A stretch of 19,228 bases of DNA, from assembly GCA_043760535.1 (NCBI GenBank), contig JAYUOV010000047.1, forward strand, positions 1 to 19,228, given 5' to 3'. The notes under the pieces are model-generated. The model did not search any database, was not told the DNA's origin, and saw only the letters and a program-made list of their open reading frames with translations. Positions 7,266 through 14,870 of this stretch are shown here, in pieces. Each line of letters starts with the position of its first letter. Position 1 is the stretch's first letter. The DNA comes from JAZKFT01 sp043760535 (GTDB lineage Bacteria; Bacteroidota; Bacteroidia; Chitinophagales; Chitinophagaceae). The position numbers and the translations under genes are program-made.

Positions 7266-8547
7266 AATAAAAGTAATTGAATTGTTTGCAGGAGTTGGTG
7301 GTTTCAGAATTGGGCTTGAAGGGTGGAATAACAAATCTGCATCATCGGGGTTTAATAAAAAATTAAATTCAGAATACGAAATAGTTTGGAGCAACCAATG
7401 GGAACCATCGACCAAAACTCAATATGCTTCATTGGTTTATGAAAACCGTTTTGGAAAAGACAACCATAGCAATCAAGATATTTCAACTGTTGAGGTTTCA
7501 GAAATTCCAGACCACGATTTATTAGTTGGTGGCTTTCCTTGCCAAGATTATTCGGTGGCAACGTCTTTGAAAAACTCAAAAGGATTAATTGGGAAAAAGG
7601 GGGTTTTATGGTGGTCAATTCATAAAATATTGACAGAAAAAGTCAACAAACCCAAGTATCTTTTTTTAGAAAATGTTGACAGGCTTTTAATTTCACCATC
7701 AGGACAACGAGGACGAGATTTTGCAATTATTCTAAAAAGTTTAAACGACTTAGGCTATGCCGTAGAATGGAGAATTGTAAATGCAGCAGAATTTGGAATG
7801 CCACAAAGAAGAAGAAGGATTTTTATTTTGGCATATCTTCAAGGAACCTCAATTTATGACACCATAAATGAATTACCAGCAAGTGAATGGATTTTGGAAG
7901 AAGGGACTTTAGCCGAAGCATTTCCTGTAACATCAGACATTACACTATTCTCAACAGAATTTAAACTCAAAGGCGACATCGTTTCCATTTCTGAAAATTT
8001 TAATAAAAATGGAGCAACAGGAATATTTGAAAATGCAGGGGTCATGATTAATGGTTTGGTTACGACAATAAAAACACAACCGAATTATGAAGGAAGTTTT
8101 ACCATACTCAAAGACCTCATTCAAAACGGTGAAGTAACGGAAGGATTTTATATTAATAAACAAGAACTTGACAAATGGAAATATCTAAAAGGAGCAAAAA
8201 AAGAAATGCGAACTAATGCAGAAGGTTATGAATATAATTATAGCGAGGGTGGAATGAATTTTCCAGATCCGTTAGACAAACCTTCAAGAACTATAATAAC
8301 AGGAGAAGGTGGAAAATCTGCATCAAGATTTAAACACGTAATTCAAACACCAAAAGGCTTTAGACGACTTTCGCCAGTTGAACTTGAAAGACTAAATATG
8401 TTCCCGGATGACCACACAAAACTTGAAGGAGTTTCAGACACAAAAAGAGCATTCTTTATGGGGAATGCCTTAGTAGTCGGAGTTATAGAAAAAATTGGAA
8501 TCGCTTTAAAACAAAAAATTGAGAATGGAGTTGCCTTACAATCCTAA
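7255..8547 (+). CDS. C5-cytosine DNA methyltransferase (type II modification enzyme)
   Basis: It transfers a methyl group from SAM to carbon 5 of cytosine in its target and so protects host DNA from the adjacent endonuclease. The 430-residue chain has the motif order of the family: motif I ELFAGVGGF (9-17) for SAM binding, motif IV GGFPCQDYS with nucleophile C96, motif VI ENV (139-141), motif VIII QRRRRIF (184-190), a variable target-recognition region (about 200-335), then DKPSRTI, motif IX RRLSPVELERLNMFPDD (370-386) and motif X MGNALVVGV (402-410). The ATG at 7255 was chosen over one at 7216 because the protein aligns from MENKIKVIELFAG. The 7216 start would add 13 residues that lie inside the regulator gene. 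Pairing with a Sau3AI-type nuclease suggests GATC as target, with the cytosine methylated. That specificity is inference from the partner, not read from the recognition domain. Confidence 0.96.
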   Translation: MENKIKVIELFAGVGGFRIGLEGWNNKSASSGFNKKLNSEYEIVWSNQWEPSTKTQYASLVYENRFGKDNHSNQDISTVEVSEIPDHDLLVGGFPCQDYSVATSLKNSKGLIGKKGVLWWSIHKILTEKVNKPKYLFLENVDRLLISPSGQRGRDFAIILKSLNDLGYAVEWRIVNAAEFGMPQRRRRIFILAYLQGTSIYDTINELPASEWILEEGTLAEAFPVTSDITLFSTEFKLKGDIVSISENFNKNGATGIFENAGVMINGLVTTIKTQPNYEGSFTILKDLIQNGEVTEGFYINKQELDKWKYLKGAKKEMRTNAEGYEYNYSEGGMNFPDPLDKPSRTIITGEGGKSASRFKHVIQTPKGFRRLSPVELERLNMFPDDHTKLEGVSDTKRAFFMGNALVVGVIEKIGIALKQKIENGVALQS

Positions 8548-9910
8548 AGACAAAAAATCAATTATAGATTATGCCCAGTTGCTTAAAGGGAAAACTTTAA
8601 GGCAAGTTTGCGACCTCAGTATTTTAAAACACAATTACACAGGCAAAGGAAACTTCGGAAAAATACTTGAAAAATTCTACTTCGGTTATAATCCAAATTC
8701 TAAACCGGAAGCCGATTTTTTTGAAATTGGTATGGAACTTAAATCTTCACCTTTAAAGCAGTTGAAGAATAATGAACATCGTTCAAAAGAAAGATTAGTT
8801 TTAAGTATAATCGACTATTTCAAAATTGTTGAACAAAAGTTTGAGGAAAGTGATTTTTGGAAAAAGAATGCAAGCATATTGCTCATTTTTTATTTACATC
8901 AAGCAGGTTACGATATACTCGATTTGATTATCAAATTGGTTGATGAATGGAATTTCCCAAATACAGATTTGGAAATCATCAAAAAAGATTGGCAACTAAT
9001 AAAACAAAAAGTTGCCGATGGAAAAGCCCACGAACTTTCAGAAGGAGATACATTTTACTTAGGAGCTTGCACAAAAGGTGCTAATGCTTTATCGGTCAGA
9101 AAGCAACCTTTTTCAAAAATTGCTGCAAAACAAAGAGCATATTCTTTAAAGCAAGGTTATGTTAATCACATCATAGCTTCCATTGCAGGCGAGACAAAAG
9201 AGATTTACGGAAAATTAATTCCGTCAGTTGCAATTGCAAAAAAACAAACAATTGAGCAAATTGTAATTTCAAAATTCAAACCCTATTACGGCAAGGCAAT
9301 TGAGCAAATTCTTGATTTGACTGGCGTTAAAATTAATACCACAGCTAAAAGTTTTTATGCCAATCTAACAAAAGCAATTTTAGGTATTGAACTCAATAAA
9401 GAAATTGAAGAATTTGAGAAAGCCGAGATTATTGTAAAGACTGTAAGACTTAAAGAAAACAATTTACCTAAAGAGGATATTTCATTTCCAAATTTCAAAT
9501 ACGAAGAACTTGTAAACGAAAATTGGGACGACTCAAATTTTAAAGATATTTTAGAGCATAAATTTTTGTTTGTTTTCTTTCAATTTGAAAACGAAGAATT
9601 GGTTTTAAGGAAAGTGAAATTTTGGAATATGCCGTATGCAGACATTCTTGAGGCAGAGAAGGTCTGGGCAAAAACAAAAGAAATTGTCACAAAAGGAAAC
9701 ATTGTAAAACAAATCAAAAAAGATATTCGTTACACAAACTTTCCTAACAAAAAATTCAGTTCCGTTTCACACGTTAGACCCCACGCTACGAACGCAGCAG
9801 ACACATATCCTTTGCCGACAAAAGACAAATTGACCAAGGCAAATGAATATACAAAGCATTGTTTTTGGCTTAACAATACTTATGTGAGAGACGAAATATA
9901 TTTGACATAA
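8525..9910 (+). CDS. Sau3AI/MutH-type type II restriction endonuclease
   Basis: This gene cuts unmethylated target DNA. From the ATG at 8525 it has 461 residues, close to Sau3AI (about 490). The N-terminal half matches the MutH/Sau3AI nuclease domain: FGKILEKFYFGYNPNSKPEADFFEIGMELKSS contains D64, E71 and K73, the D-(x6)-E-x-K catalytic set with the spacing of E. coli MutH D70/E77/K79. KERLVLSIIDY follows as in the family, and YLGACTKGANA lies near 180. The second half (about 225-461) again contains a KPYYGKAIEQILDLTGVK-like segment without acidic-lysine catalytic residues. This fits the catalytically dead, DNA-binding repeat domain of Sau3AI. Known family members cut at GATC, so that is the predicted site. 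The start overlaps the methyltransferase end by 23 nt; a TTG at 8519 is possible. It is the last gene of the module, A/T-rich like the other two. Confidence 0.88.
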   Translation: MELPYNPKDKKSIIDYAQLLKGKTLRQVCDLSILKHNYTGKGNFGKILEKFYFGYNPNSKPEADFFEIGMELKSSPLKQLKNNEHRSKERLVLSIIDYFKIVEQKFEESDFWKKNASILLIFYLHQAGYDILDLIIKLVDEWNFPNTDLEIIKKDWQLIKQKVADGKAHELSEGDTFYLGACTKGANALSVRKQPFSKIAAKQRAYSLKQGYVNHIIASIAGETKEIYGKLIPSVAIAKKQTIEQIVISKFKPYYGKAIEQILDLTGVKINTTAKSFYANLTKAILGIELNKEIEEFEKAEIIVKTVRLKENNLPKEDISFPNFKYEELVNENWDDSNFKDILEHKFLFVFFQFENEELVLRKVKFWNMPYADILEAEKVWAKTKEIVTKGNIVKQIKKDIRYTNFPNKKFSSVSHVRPHATNAADTYPLPTKDKLTKANEYTKHCFWLNNTYVRDEIYLT

Positions 9911-10210
9911 GCCAGACTGACCGAAGCGAAGAAGAACGAACGGCTAACATGGGGCTTGGCAAAAGTGGGGCGTACGGAATACTAATTCCCCACTTTTGCC
10001 AAGCCTTGTTCTATACCTGCAATGGGTTGCCATTTATGAGCAAAAGGATATTTCAAAAAATCCGTTTTCATCCTCAATAATCCGTGGTATCCTTGTCCTT
10101 CTACTTTTCAGCCCACTTGCTTTCTAAAATTTCTTTTGTATTTTCAAAATTCGTTAGTTTCATCTTTCGGCAATCGTAGCATTATTCTATTATAAATTAA
10201 AAAAGGGACT
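9911..10210. other. Junction between the restriction-modification module and the parA gene
   Basis: A 300-bp gap. The first 100 bp hold the hairpin element. From about 10015 to 10210 I see no gene and no clear promoter, although the parA promoter should be here. This is the probable right edge of the acquired module, since composition returns to the surrounding level in parA. Confidence 0.45.
9942..10014 (+). repeat. attC-like structured element with perfect 18-bp hairpin, downstream of the endonuclease
   Basis: The arms GGCTTGGCAAAAGTGGGG (9953-9970) and its exact complement (9988-10005) enclose a 17-nt loop. Outside the stem lie GGCTAAC (9942-9948) and GTTCTAT (10008-10014), so an AAC...GTT pair brackets the hairpin with unequal spacers (4 nt and 2 nt). 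Overall length is 73 bp. This is the size and layout of an integron attC site, although the outer boxes match RYYYAAC/GTTRRRY only partly (6/7 and 5/7). Alternatives are a strong transcription terminator (no T run follows) or an unrelated repeat. The hairpin itself is certain; the attC reading is tentative. Confidence 0.7.
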
Positions 10211-10948
10211 ATGGCAATACTGGCACTTTATAACCTTAAAGGCGGTGTGGGCAAAACTGCCGGCTGTGTAAACCTTGCTTATCTGGCTGCTGCCGAAGGC
10301 CATAAAGTATTGGTATGGGACCTGGATCCGCAAGGCGCCGCTTCTTTTTATTTTAAAATAAAACCCAACGCAAAAAACAGTGATACTAAAAAAGTGCTGG
10401 GGCAAGAAACAGAACTGGCTTTAGCCATCTGCCCAACAGCATTTCAACTGATAGACATGGTGCCAGCCGATATGAGTGCCAGACATGCCGATATACAACT
10501 GAATGGTATGAAGCAGGGCAGAAAAAGACTTAAAACCTTGCTTAACAGCATTAAGGGCAAGTACGATTACATATTTCTAGATTGCCCGCCTGGCCTTAAC
10601 CTATTGCACGAAGCTGTATTTAATGCAGCAGATGCCGTTATAATGCCTACCATACCTACCACACTCTCCATCCGCAGTTACGAAATGGTAAAAGCTTTTG
10701 TAAAAGAAAACGCACCAGATACCAAACTGCTCTGCTATTTTTCTATGGCCGACCTGAGGAAAACACTACACAACGAAACCCTGGAAACCTTTTACCGCAA
10801 TAAAGATTTTTTAAAAAATTATATCCCTTATTTGAGCGATGTAGAAAAAATGGGAATCCACAATGCACCCGTTATGGAATTTGCCAATAGTGGATATGCA
10901 GCCCAATGCTACCGGGATGTGTGGAAGGAACTAAAGAAGCTTATTTAA
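10211..10948 (+). CDS. ParA/MinD-family ATPase, orphan
   Basis: A 245-residue deviant-Walker ATPase of the ParA/MinD/Soj superfamily. The signature P-loop KGGVGKT is at residues 10-16, with both the usual K15 and the signature lysine K10. Walker A' VWDLDPQGAAS is near 36-46, and Walker B YIFLDCPPGLNLL near 123-135. ParA proteins dimerise on ATP and bind DNA or membrane surfaces to position cargo such as plasmids, chromosomes or protein complexes. No ParB, centromere-like repeat or replication gene is nearby, so this is unlikely to be a partition cassette; it may position some other cargo. The ATG at 10211 gives the canonical start MAILALYNLKGG. Neighbours on the same strand are an esterase, a DUF952 protein and a GNAT, but the 166-bp gap makes a shared transcript uncertain. 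Confidence 0.9.
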   Translation: MAILALYNLKGGVGKTAGCVNLAYLAAAEGHKVLVWDLDPQGAASFYFKIKPNAKNSDTKKVLGQETELALAICPTAFQLIDMVPADMSARHADIQLNGMKQGRKRLKTLLNSIKGKYDYIFLDCPPGLNLLHEAVFNAADAVIMPTIPTTLSIRSYEMVKAFVKENAPDTKLLCYFSMADLRKTLHNETLETFYRNKDFLKNYIPYLSDVEKMGIHNAPVMEFANSGYAAQCYRDVWKELKKLI

Positions 10949-11114
10949 GGCTATTTTACACATTTAAAAATAATGTTCAATGTTCAATACGCAACAAACA
11001 ATAAAAGTACTTGGATTGGTGCATTTGAAAATTGATTATTAAGTATTGAATATTTGCTTAAAAGGAAATTCAGAAAACATTATTACTTTTTAAAAAAAAA
11101 CCAATAAATACAAT

Positions 11115-11846
11115 ATGCAAAGAGAACTTTTTGGCTGGCACAGCCCCGCCCTTAACCAAAACATGCCAATCGCTATTTATGGCCACTACGGTATTGCACT
11201 ACTGCTGGTACCTACCGCAGCAGCCGATTACCTAGAGTACGAAAGGTTTCAGTTAATGGAATGCCTGCGGCCTTTTATAGAAGCGGGTAAAGTAAAAGTG
11301 TACAGCGTAAATAGCATTAACAACGAAAGCTGGATGAACAAGCAGATGGAAGGTGCCCACAAAGCCATTAGGCAAAACCAGTTTAACCAGTATATTTTTG
11401 AAGAGGTAATCCCTTTTATAAGAACCAATTCCTCGGCCGATACGCAGATTATTACCTGTGGAGCTTCGTTTGGTGCCCTGCATAGCATGAACCTGTTTTT
11501 AAAACGACCCGATATTATTAATGGTGTAATAGCCATGAGTGGCGTTTATAATTTAATGGAATATACCGATGGCTATTACGACGAGCAGGTATTTTACAAC
11601 AGCCCCGTGCAGTACATGCCCGGCCTTAGCGATCCATGGTATTTAGACAATATTCGCCGCAGCCGACACATACATATACTTACCGGTAGCGGCCCCTACG
11701 AAGACCCGAATGGCAGCAAAGAACTGGCCAGCGTTCTATACAACAAAAACATTTGGTACGAAATGGATATATGGGGTAAAGAGTGGCGCCACGACTGGCC
11801 TACATGGAGAGCCATGTTACCTCTGTATCTGGAAACGAGGTTTTAA
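11115..11846 (+). CDS. Alpha/beta-hydrolase, COG4947-type esterase
   Basis: A 243-residue cytoplasmic alpha/beta-hydrolase resembling the uncharacterised esterase family COG4947, related to esterase D / PHB-depolymerase-like enzymes. The nucleophile elbow is CGASFGA with S118; the last glycine of the usual GxSxG is alanine. H216 in WRHDWPTWRAMLP is the expected catalytic histidine, and the acid may be D197 in GPYEDPNGS. The N-terminus (HSPALNQNMPIAIYGHYG) corresponds to the strand preceding the oxyanion hole. No signal peptide is present. The substrate is unknown. It follows the orphan ParA after 166 bp and is followed by a hairpin element, so it may be a single-gene unit or share the parA promoter. 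Confidence 0.85.
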   Translation: MQRELFGWHSPALNQNMPIAIYGHYGIALLLVPTAAADYLEYERFQLMECLRPFIEAGKVKVYSVNSINNESWMNKQMEGAHKAIRQNQFNQYIFEEVIPFIRTNSSADTQIITCGASFGALHSMNLFLKRPDIINGVIAMSGVYNLMEYTDGYYDEQVFYNSPVQYMPGLSDPWYLDNIRRSRHIHILTGSGPYEDPNGSKELASVLYNKNIWYEMDIWGKEWRHDWPTWRAMLPLYLETRF

Positions 11847-11865
11847 AAATTGAACTTTTCTATGG

Positions 11866-11942
11866 CCGCGAATAGCATGAATGGCCACGAATAAAGTTTT
11901 AAAAACCTATTTCTTATTCGTGTTTAGGGGTGCTACTCGTGG
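11866..11942. repeat. Nested inverted repeat after the esterase gene, possible terminator
   Basis: The outer arms CCGCGAATAGCA (11866-11877) and TGCTACTCGTGG (11931-11942) pair at 10 of 12 positions. The inner arms CACGAATAAAG (11886-11896) and CTTATTCGTG (11913-11922) pair with one bulge. A T run (GGTTTTTT) follows, so it could stop transcription of the esterase. The CACGAAT/ATTCGTG cores are shared with the element at 621-668, which suggests a dispersed palindrome family. Confidence 0.6.
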
Positions 11943-11960
11943 TTTTTTAATACAATCATT

Positions 11961-12302
11961 ATGGAACTACCGCCCTTTTTTTACCACATAGTAAACCCAG
12001 CCCAATGGGAACAATTTGCCGATAGCATTTATTACGAAGCAGCATCATTAAACACCGACGGCTTTATACATGCAAGCACTGCCGAACAGCTAGAAGCAAC
12101 GATGAACAGATATTATAATGGACAGCTAACAGTATTGCTATTAAAAATAGAAGCCGCTAAACTGAGTGCAGAACTGAAATATGAATTAGCCCCATCTGTA
12201 AATGAATATTTTCCACACATTTATGGGCAATTAAACAAGGATGCGGTTGTAGAAATTATAGAAGTTCATGCAGGTGAGGATGGTAGTTTTCGGATAGACT
12301 AA
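11961..12302 (+). CDS. DUF952 family protein
   Basis: A small 113-residue soluble protein of the DUF952 family (COG3502), function not established. Family signatures are visible: FYHIVNPAQWEQ at the N-terminus, DGFIHASTAEQLEATMNRYY around 33-52, and FPHIYGQLN near 84-92. The fold is thought to resemble ADP-ribosyltransferase-like domains, but no activity is assumed here. The full length matches the family. It is followed after 14 nt by a GNAT gene on the same strand, so the two are very probably co-transcribed. This pairing of a tiny unknown protein with an acetyltransferase is common in bacterial genomes and does not assign a role. Confidence 0.88.
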   Translation: MELPPFFYHIVNPAQWEQFADSIYYEAASLNTDGFIHASTAEQLEATMNRYYNGQLTVLLLKIEAAKLSAELKYELAPSVNEYFPHIYGQLNKDAVVEIIEVHAGEDGSFRID

Positions 12303-12316
12303 TTTTAATTTATTAC

Positions 12317-12784
12317 ATGCAGTACATAGCAGCCCAACTACCTCAACATTACGAATCGGCTATCGAATTAATAAAGGCTTACCTCGTTTTCTTAGGCGAA
12401 GATTTAAGTTTTCAAAATATAGACGAAGAGTATATGTTGTTGCCAGCCATGTATGGCCCGCCCAACGGCAGCATCATTATTTGTAAAACTGATGATGGCA
12501 AAGCTACCGGCATGGTAGCCATCCGCAACAAGGGAAATGGTACCTGCGAAATGAAACGCCTGTTCGTTTTGCCTACTTACAATGGCCTTGGCATTGGTAA
12601 AAAATTATGCCTCTGCATTATAGAAAAAGCCCAACAACTCGGCTACAAAAAAATGGTACTAGACACGCTGGAAAGATTGCAGCCTGCATACCATTTATAT
12701 AAGCAATTGGGTTTTATAGAAACCGATGCTTATTACCCAAATCCATTACGAGGTGTAGTTTATTTTGAAATGCAATTGGAATAG
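12317..12784 (+). CDS. GNAT-family N-acetyltransferase
   Basis: A 155-residue acetyl-CoA-dependent N-acetyltransferase. The core motif A runs through CEMKRLFVLPTYNGLGIGKKL (about residues 75-95); the NGLGIGK loop binds the pyrophosphate of CoA. The downstream helix and the segment YHLYKQLGFIETDAYYPNP are the usual GNAT motif B. The substrate cannot be predicted from sequence. It lies 14 nt after the DUF952 gene. Its TAG stop at 12782-12784 directly abuts the stop of the convergent LpxD-like gene, leaving no space for a terminator, so the 3' ends of the two transcripts must overlap. Confidence 0.92.
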   Translation: MQYIAAQLPQHYESAIELIKAYLVFLGEDLSFQNIDEEYMLLPAMYGPPNGSIIICKTDDGKATGMVAIRNKGNGTCEMKRLFVLPTYNGLGIGKKLCLCIIEKAQQLGYKKMVLDTLERLQPAYHLYKQLGFIETDAYYPNPLRGVVYFEMQLE

Positions 12785-13735
12785 TTACTTATCCTCCATT
12801 ACTTTTTTCCAAAGTGCCGGTATGCGTTTTAGCCAAACCAGTTCACGGCGCTTGATGCTGGCATCTTCTGCAGGATAGCCCATATAAGTTTTGCCTGCGG
12901 CTAGAGATGCAGTAACGCCACTTTGCCCAAGCACCACTGCGCCATTGCCAATATGGATGGTTTTGTTAACGCCTACCTGTCCCCAAAGTGTAACGCCATC
13001 GCCTACTACAGTAGCGCCGGCAATGCCTACCTGGCTTGCTATAATGCAGTTTTTGCCAATGGTTACATCGTGGCCTATTTGTATTAGGTTGTCCATTTTA
13101 GTGCCACGCCCTATTACGGTGTTGTGCGTAACGCCTTTATCTATACAGCAGTTGGCACCTATTTCCACATCATCCTCTATCACCACACGGCCACAGCTTT
13201 CCATTTTTGTAGCCCATACATTCCTATTTTTTATAATGTTATAGTAAAAAGCATCTGCACCAATGGTAGTGCCACTATGTATTACCACATTACTGCCAAT
13301 AACAGAGTAATCGTAAACAGACACGTTTGGGTGTATAACTGTATTAGCGCCGATAGTAACATGATTGCCAATAAAAGCGCCGGGCATAATTACCGTGCCT
13401 TCGCCTATAACGGCAGTGCTGCTTACCATTTGTACTGCAGCTTCAAAAGGCCGAAAATACCGCACTATTTTTAGATATGCTTCAAAAGGTTCGCTGGTAA
13501 AAAGTAAGGTTTTACCGTCTGGCACTTCCACTTCTTTCGAATTAATAATGATGAATTGTGCCACACTAGTAAGGCATTTATCATAGTACTTTGGATGATC
13601 CACAAACACCACATCGCCGGGCTGTACTTTATGTATTTCGTTAATGCCGCCAACAATGGCTGCACCATTACCTATTATTTCAGCACCAATTAATGTGGCA
13701 ATCCATTCGGCCGTAGTTCCTCCGGGAAAAAGCAT
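12785..13735 (-). CDS. LpxD-like UDP-3-O-acylglucosamine N-acyltransferase (left-handed beta-helix)
   Basis: A 316-residue acyltransferase homologous to LpxD, which adds the second 3-hydroxyacyl chain to UDP-3-O-acyl-glucosamine directly after LpxC. Residues 1-95 form the N-terminal uridine-binding domain (GDVVFVDHPKYYDKC; FEAYLKIVRYF). Residues about 105-275 are hexapeptide repeats building the beta-helix. H222 in NLIQIGHDVTIG aligns with the catalytic His of E. coli LpxD (H239), and a helical tail follows. At 316 residues it is shorter than typical LpxD (about 340-350), and it is not next to lpxC-fabZ. Bacteroidota often carry two LpxD-type genes, so this may be the second paralogue with altered acyl or sugar specificity. 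I therefore give no symbol. A minus-strand TACCTTTG lies 16 nt upstream. Confidence 0.88.
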   Translation of the reverse strand: MLFPGGTTAEWIATLIGAEIIGNGAAIVGGINEIHKVQPGDVVFVDHPKYYDKCLTSVAQFIIINSKEVEVPDGKTLLFTSEPFEAYLKIVRYFRPFEAAVQMVSSTAVIGEGTVIMPGAFIGNHVTIGANTVIHPNVSVYDYSVIGSNVVIHSGTTIGADAFYYNIIKNRNVWATKMESCGRVVIEDDVEIGANCCIDKGVTHNTVIGRGTKMDNLIQIGHDVTIGKNCIIASQVGIAGATVVGDGVTLWGQVGVNKTIHIGNGAVVLGQSGVTASLAAGKTYMGYPAEDASIKRRELVWLKRIPALWKKVMEDK

Positions 13736-13751
13736 GTAAAAAATATTTTTG

Positions 13752-13759
13752 CAAAGGTA
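13752..13759 (-). promoter_or_regulatory. -7 promoter element (TACCTTTG) for the LpxD-like gene
   Basis: On the minus strand the octamer matches TAnnTTTG and lies 16 nt before the start codon, giving a leader of only about 10 nt. A -33 TTG at the ideal distance is not present. A 7-bp inverted repeat (ATTTTCA 13790-13796, TGAAAAT 13805-13811) sits just upstream, in the divergent region shared with the DCC-protein gene. Confidence 0.4.
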
Positions 13760-13948
13760 AAGGAGAGGAGTTTTTTTGGTTGTTTTCTTATTTTCAATAT
13801 ATACTGAAAATTAAAAAAGAATGTTTTACCTTGCAGTTGTTTATTAGTTAGCAGTAATGTAATTGGCAGTTGGTAAAAGTAGCTTTAGGCCGAAACAGGA
13901 AACTGCACTCGGTAGTAGAAACAGTTGTAACCCACTAAAAAATCGGAT

Positions 13949-14698
13949 ATGAAAACGAAAAATCAGCAAGTTTTACTCTACGATGATAACTGCCCGTTAT
14001 GTGCAGCCTATACGAAAGCATTTATAAAATCAGGGATGCTAAGCAAAGAAAACCGCGTAGCATTCTCAACGATTAACATCCTGGAATATCCATTAAACAG
14101 TAAAAGGGCTAGGCACGAAATACCGTTGGTAAATTTAAAAACAGGCGAAGTGAAATATGGTATTGATGCATTAGCCGAAATTCTCAATCGAAAAATATTT
14201 TTTGTAAAACCTGTGCTACGTATTGCATGGATTTATTGGCTGTTTAAAAAACTATACAGTTTCATTTCTTACAATAGAAAAATAATTGTTGCCAGTCCAT
14301 CCTGTTTAAAAACATGTTTCGATTGTTCACCCGATTATAGTTTTAAACACCGTTATGCTCTGCTACTATTTACCTGGGTATTGAGCAGTTTTATACAAGT
14401 GCAGATAACCTACTCGTACTTTTTATCTGTTGATAGCAGATGGATTTTGTTATGGCCGATTATACCAATACTACTCGCTATTAACAAAAGCAAACATGCA
14501 GCCACAGATATTTTGGTTCATTCAGGAATAACAATGCTGCTTTCAACAATTTTTTTTCTTTTTGCGTTACAATTCTTTTCAATGTTATTCACATTTTCAT
14601 GGCTTGTTATTGCCATTTCTTTAGCTATAACTACTACTATATTAGCCCATCAGATATGGAGAAGAATACAACACCATTGCCACGAGCATTTTTCATAG
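13949..14698 (+). CDS. DCC/DUF393 thiol-oxidoreductase-like protein with C-terminal membrane segments
   Basis: A 249-residue two-part protein. Residues 1 to about 115 are a DUF393 (DCC family) domain. It opens with VLLYDDNCPLCAAYTKAF, where C15 and C18 form the thioredoxin-like CxxC; the usual DGxCPLC reads DDNCPLC. The rest is hydrophobic, with likely membrane helices near residues 135-157, 164-180, 192-212 and 214-233, then a basic, His-rich tail (RRIQHHCHEHF). Between the parts lies a second cysteine cluster, CLKTCFDC. DCC proteins are thought to act in thiol chemistry, but substrates are unknown. The attached membrane part could make it a membrane-bound disulfide enzyme, which is inference. 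It is divergent from the LpxD-like gene across a 213-bp gap; no operon partner is seen. Confidence 0.85.
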   Translation: MKTKNQQVLLYDDNCPLCAAYTKAFIKSGMLSKENRVAFSTINILEYPLNSKRARHEIPLVNLKTGEVKYGIDALAEILNRKIFFVKPVLRIAWIYWLFKKLYSFISYNRKIIVASPSCLKTCFDCSPDYSFKHRYALLLFTWVLSSFIQVQITYSYFLSVDSRWILLWPIIPILLAINKSKHAATDILVHSGITMLLSTIFFLFALQFFSMLFTFSWLVIAISLAITTTILAHQIWRRIQHHCHEHFS

Positions 14699-14870
14699 AA
14701 TGTAGTGTAGGCAATGGTTTTATAAAGTTTAAATTTTAGGAATACAAAAAAAAAACGGGTTGATGATTTTAGAAAAATTCTTTTTTTATGTTGCAATAAT
14801 TTTAAGAAAACTTGATTTAAATTTTCTATGGCTAAAAAAATGTGAATAAAATATTTGTACAAAGTTATTT

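Noticed and set aside
10211..10948. Plasmid partition cassette or integrated plasmid
   Set aside because: No ParB, replication protein, origin-like iterons or conjugation genes are found; neighbours are ordinary chromosomal genes.
14650..14862. Minus-strand open frame after the DCC gene
   Set aside because: It overlaps the DCC gene end in antisense and is a low-complexity Phe/Lys-rich translation of A/T-rich DNA.
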